NCBI GenBank assembly: GCA_020056895.1
Contig: JAGVGV010000256.1
Location: 1-5,579, forward strand
Source of the DNA: Deltaproteobacteria bacterium
GTDB taxonomy: Bacteria; Desulfobacterota; Desulfarculia; Adiutricales; JAGVGV01
Direction: 5' to 3'
Length of the DNA: 5,579 bases
Part shown: in pieces, positions 5,489 through 5,579 of the stretch
How positions within the stretch are numbered: position 1 is the first letter of the stretch
Layout of the letters: each line of letters begins with the position of its first letter
Notes under the pieces: model-generated
Database searches by the model: none
The model's input: the letters and a program-made list of their open reading frames with translations, nothing else
Told to the model about the DNA's origin: nothing
Program-made: the position numbers and the translations under genes

Positions 5489-5516
5489 GTCGGCTATCAG
5501 CCGTCAGCTGTCAGCT
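5489..5516. repeat. Four tandem 7-bp repeats upstream of fabG
   Basis: On the plus strand the units are GTCGGCT, ATCAGCC, GTCAGCT and GTCAGCT (minus-strand consensus RGCYGAY). The last two are identical and the first two diverge at two positions each or fewer from the consensus. The array lies 89 bp before the fabG start, beside a run of nine G (5478-5486). It resembles short heptamer simple-sequence repeats found dispersed in some bacterial genomes. The repeat is seen; any function is unknown. Confidence 0.65.
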
Positions 5517-5579
5517 TGTGGAAGAATCTCTTTTTGCCGATCTCCTTCACCAAGGCCCTTTCGCTTTAAGCGGCCGGCC

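Larger units (their letters stand above)
5401..5579. other. Region upstream of fabG without a supported gene
   Basis: This 179-bp segment contains the fabG ribosome site, the G9 run and the heptamer repeats. I see no convincing -35/-10 pair. On the minus strand two short open frames enter from the window edge, and one has a TAA at 5568-5566, so an upstream gene may end near there. The visible residues are too few to identify one. Confidence 0.4.

Noticed and set aside
5517..5579. Possible C-terminal end of an upstream gene at the right edge
   Set aside because: Two minus-strand frames are open for only about 20 codons or fewer and match no family that I can recognise.

Overview
The window is a compact, high-GC stretch of bacterial chromosome in which every gene reads on the minus strand, from high to low coordinates. 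In transcription order it holds fabG, acpP, fabF, an intergenic segment of about 270 bp, rpiB, glyA, a dCMP deaminase gene, nrdR and the first 12 codons of ribD. The products are typical of a Gram-negative bacterium. From memory, the order fabG-acpP-fabF followed by rpiB-glyA-(dCMP deaminase)-nrdR-ribD is found in Deltaproteobacteria/Desulfobacterota such as Geobacter and sulfate reducers. I infer that group but cannot name a genus.

Right part (4648-5579): fabG is preceded by about 180 bp with no supported gene. That stretch carries a run of nine G and four tandem 7-bp repeats. fabG starts with GTG behind a strong GGAGGT. acpP follows after 26 bp, and fabF follows acpP after 157 bp. The acpP-fabF gap contains a perfect 12-bp-stem hairpin. 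Together these genes supply the carrier, the condensing enzyme and the first reductase of fatty acid elongation.

Middle part (2705-2976): directly after fabF there is an intrinsic terminator. A third copy of its stem sequence lies next to the fabF stop codon, so two mutually exclusive hairpins can form, as in an attenuator. Next comes a 188-bp imperfect palindrome (2742-2929) that looks like a MITE-type or other dispersed palindromic repeat. It ends 37 bp before rpiB.

Left part (1-2704): a tightly packed operon. rpiB and glyA are 7 bp apart. glyA/dCMP deaminase, dCMP deaminase/nrdR and nrdR/ribD each overlap by four bases (GTGA, ATGA, GTGA). The genes are linked by metabolism: RpiB feeds ribose phosphate, GlyA makes methylene-tetrahydrofolate, dCMP deaminase makes dUMP for thymidylate synthesis, NrdR controls ribonucleotide reductase, and RibD starts riboflavin synthesis.

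The protein-coding content is ordinary housekeeping and I see no undescribed enzyme system. The parts worth a second look are non-coding: the palindromic element, the attenuator-like structure after fabF, the hairpin between acpP and fabF, and the heptamer repeats upstream of fabG.
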